A DNA stretch of 7,336 nucleotides. Origin: Bacteroidales bacterium UBA4788 (GTDB taxonomy: Bacteria > Bacteroidota > Bacteroidia > Bacteroidales > VadinHA17). The stretch lies in NCBI GenBank assembly GCA_002402965.1, contig DHGW01000046.1, forward strand, positions 1 through 7,336. The letters run 5' to 3'. The translations under genes were made by a program, and so were the position numbers. Each line of letters starts with the position of its first letter. The stretch's first letter is position 1. The notes below the pieces were generated by a model. The model did no database searches. It was not told the DNA's origin and was given only the letters and a program-made list of their open reading frames with translations. Below are positions 7,171 to 7,336 of this stretch, one piece after another.

Positions 7171-7190
7171 ATACAACATATATCATACAA
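7171..7190. repeat. Paired ATACAA direct repeats upstream of the operon
   Basis: ATACAA occurs at 7171-7176 and 7185-7190, with starts 14 bp apart. A third copy at 7109-7114 overlaps the candidate -7 element. The copies at 7185 and 7109 extend to ATACAAAT. On the transcribed strand these read TTGTAT. Their placement just upstream of and on the promoter would suit binding sites for a regulator, but the words are short and the region is AT-rich, so chance cannot be excluded. Confidence 0.3.
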
Positions 7191-7200
7191 ATTTCAGTTC

Positions 7201-7242
7201 CAATTCGCAAATCGCAATTCGCAATTCGCAAATCGCAAATAC
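7201..7242. repeat. Tandem heptamer array CAA(T/A)TCG, about six copies
   Basis: Five consecutive 7-bp units start exactly at 7201, 7208, 7215, 7222 and 7229 (CAATTCG, CAAATCG, CAATTCG, CAATTCG, CAAATCG), followed by a degenerate sixth unit, CAAATAC, at 7236-7242. Units differ only at the fourth base, T or A. The array lies between the stop of the upstream regulator gene (7254) and the operon promoter region, entirely outside coding sequence. It could be a slippage-prone minisatellite or, since three units make 21 bp or two helical turns, a set of repeated protein-binding sites. The repeat itself is directly visible; any function is inferred. Confidence 0.9.
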
Positions 7243-7253
7243 TAATTTTCTGC

Positions 7254-7336
7254 CTACACCAGCGTGACCTCTATCCCCTTCTCGCGGATTATCTGAATGA
7301 AATTGCCAGGGGCGTTCCTGTCGGTGATTATGTGAT
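7254..7336 (-). CDS. C-terminal tail of a probable DeoR/GlpR-family transcriptional regulator (partial)
   Basis: Twenty-six codons precede a TAG stop at 7256-7254. The peptide contains HIITDRNAP followed by a short amphipathic helix and ends GIEVTLV. This resembles the end of the sugar-sensing DeoR C-terminal domain, which typically reads as a hydrophobic strand ending in TD, a helix, then Gly-(Ile/Val)-Glu-Val and hydrophobic residues at the very C-terminus. DeoR-family proteins are usually sugar-phosphate-responsive repressors with an N-terminal winged-helix domain, which would lie outside this window. It has the same orientation as the glycan-hydrolase operon and ends 172 bp before it, so it might control it. 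Only about a tenth of the expected protein is visible, so another Rossmann-like protein remains possible. Confidence 0.55.
   Translation of the reverse strand, partial: HIITDRNAPGNFIQIIREKGIEVTLV

Noticed and set aside
6990..7190. Minus-strand ORF of 66 residues spanning the operon start
   Set aside because: It overlaps the fusion gene's signal peptide in another frame, crosses the candidate promoter, and is not protein-like beyond a Cys/Ser-rich composition.
7201..7242. CRISPR array
   Set aside because: The repeats are 7 bp with no spacers, so this is a simple tandem repeat.

Overview
The window looks like a chromosomal segment of a Bacteroidota bacterium, probably Bacteroidales or a related order. 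Three things suggest this: the MurA sequence type (it closely resembles what I remember of Bacteroides MurA, including Asp at the usual catalytic Cys), matches to the Bacteroidota -7 promoter element TAnnTTTG in both main intergenic gaps, and weak or absent Shine-Dalgarno sequences. No search was run, so the lineage is an inference. I see no mobile element, tRNA, rRNA or CRISPR.

Layout. Positions 1-1025 (minus) hold murB, cut by the window edge only a few residues before its end. A divergent 86-bp gap follows, then murA at 1112-2422 (plus). These two genes encode the first two committed steps of peptidoglycan precursor synthesis (UDP-GlcNAc to UDP-MurNAc). Only 13 bp after the murA stop, a convergent minus-strand operon ends. 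Read in its own direction, this operon starts near 7081 with a large lipoprotein that joins a GHL10 (DUF187, YddW/DigH-like) glycosidase domain, a fibronectin-III-like linker and a DUF1343/NamZ-like exo-N-acetylmuramidase domain. It continues, through a 4-bp ATGA stop/start overlap, into a lipoprotein N-acetylmuramoyl-L-alanine amidase (Amidase_3) with several beta-rich accessory domains. Upstream of the operon lie a promoter candidate, repeated ATACAA words and a tandem array of 7-bp repeats. The right edge holds the last codons of a probable DeoR-family regulator on the same strand.

How the genes may work together. The amidase would strip stem peptides from peptidoglycan. The GHL10 domain belongs to the family of E. 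coli DigH, which cuts peptide-free (denuded) glycan. The NamZ domain would release MurNAc from the non-reducing end of denuded glycan or its fragments. All three activities would be lipid-anchored in the envelope and translationally coupled, so the operon reads as a compact glycan-strand turnover pathway sitting tail to tail with murA/murB. The pathway is inferred from family membership and gene arrangement; the domains and catalytic motifs are visible in the sequence.
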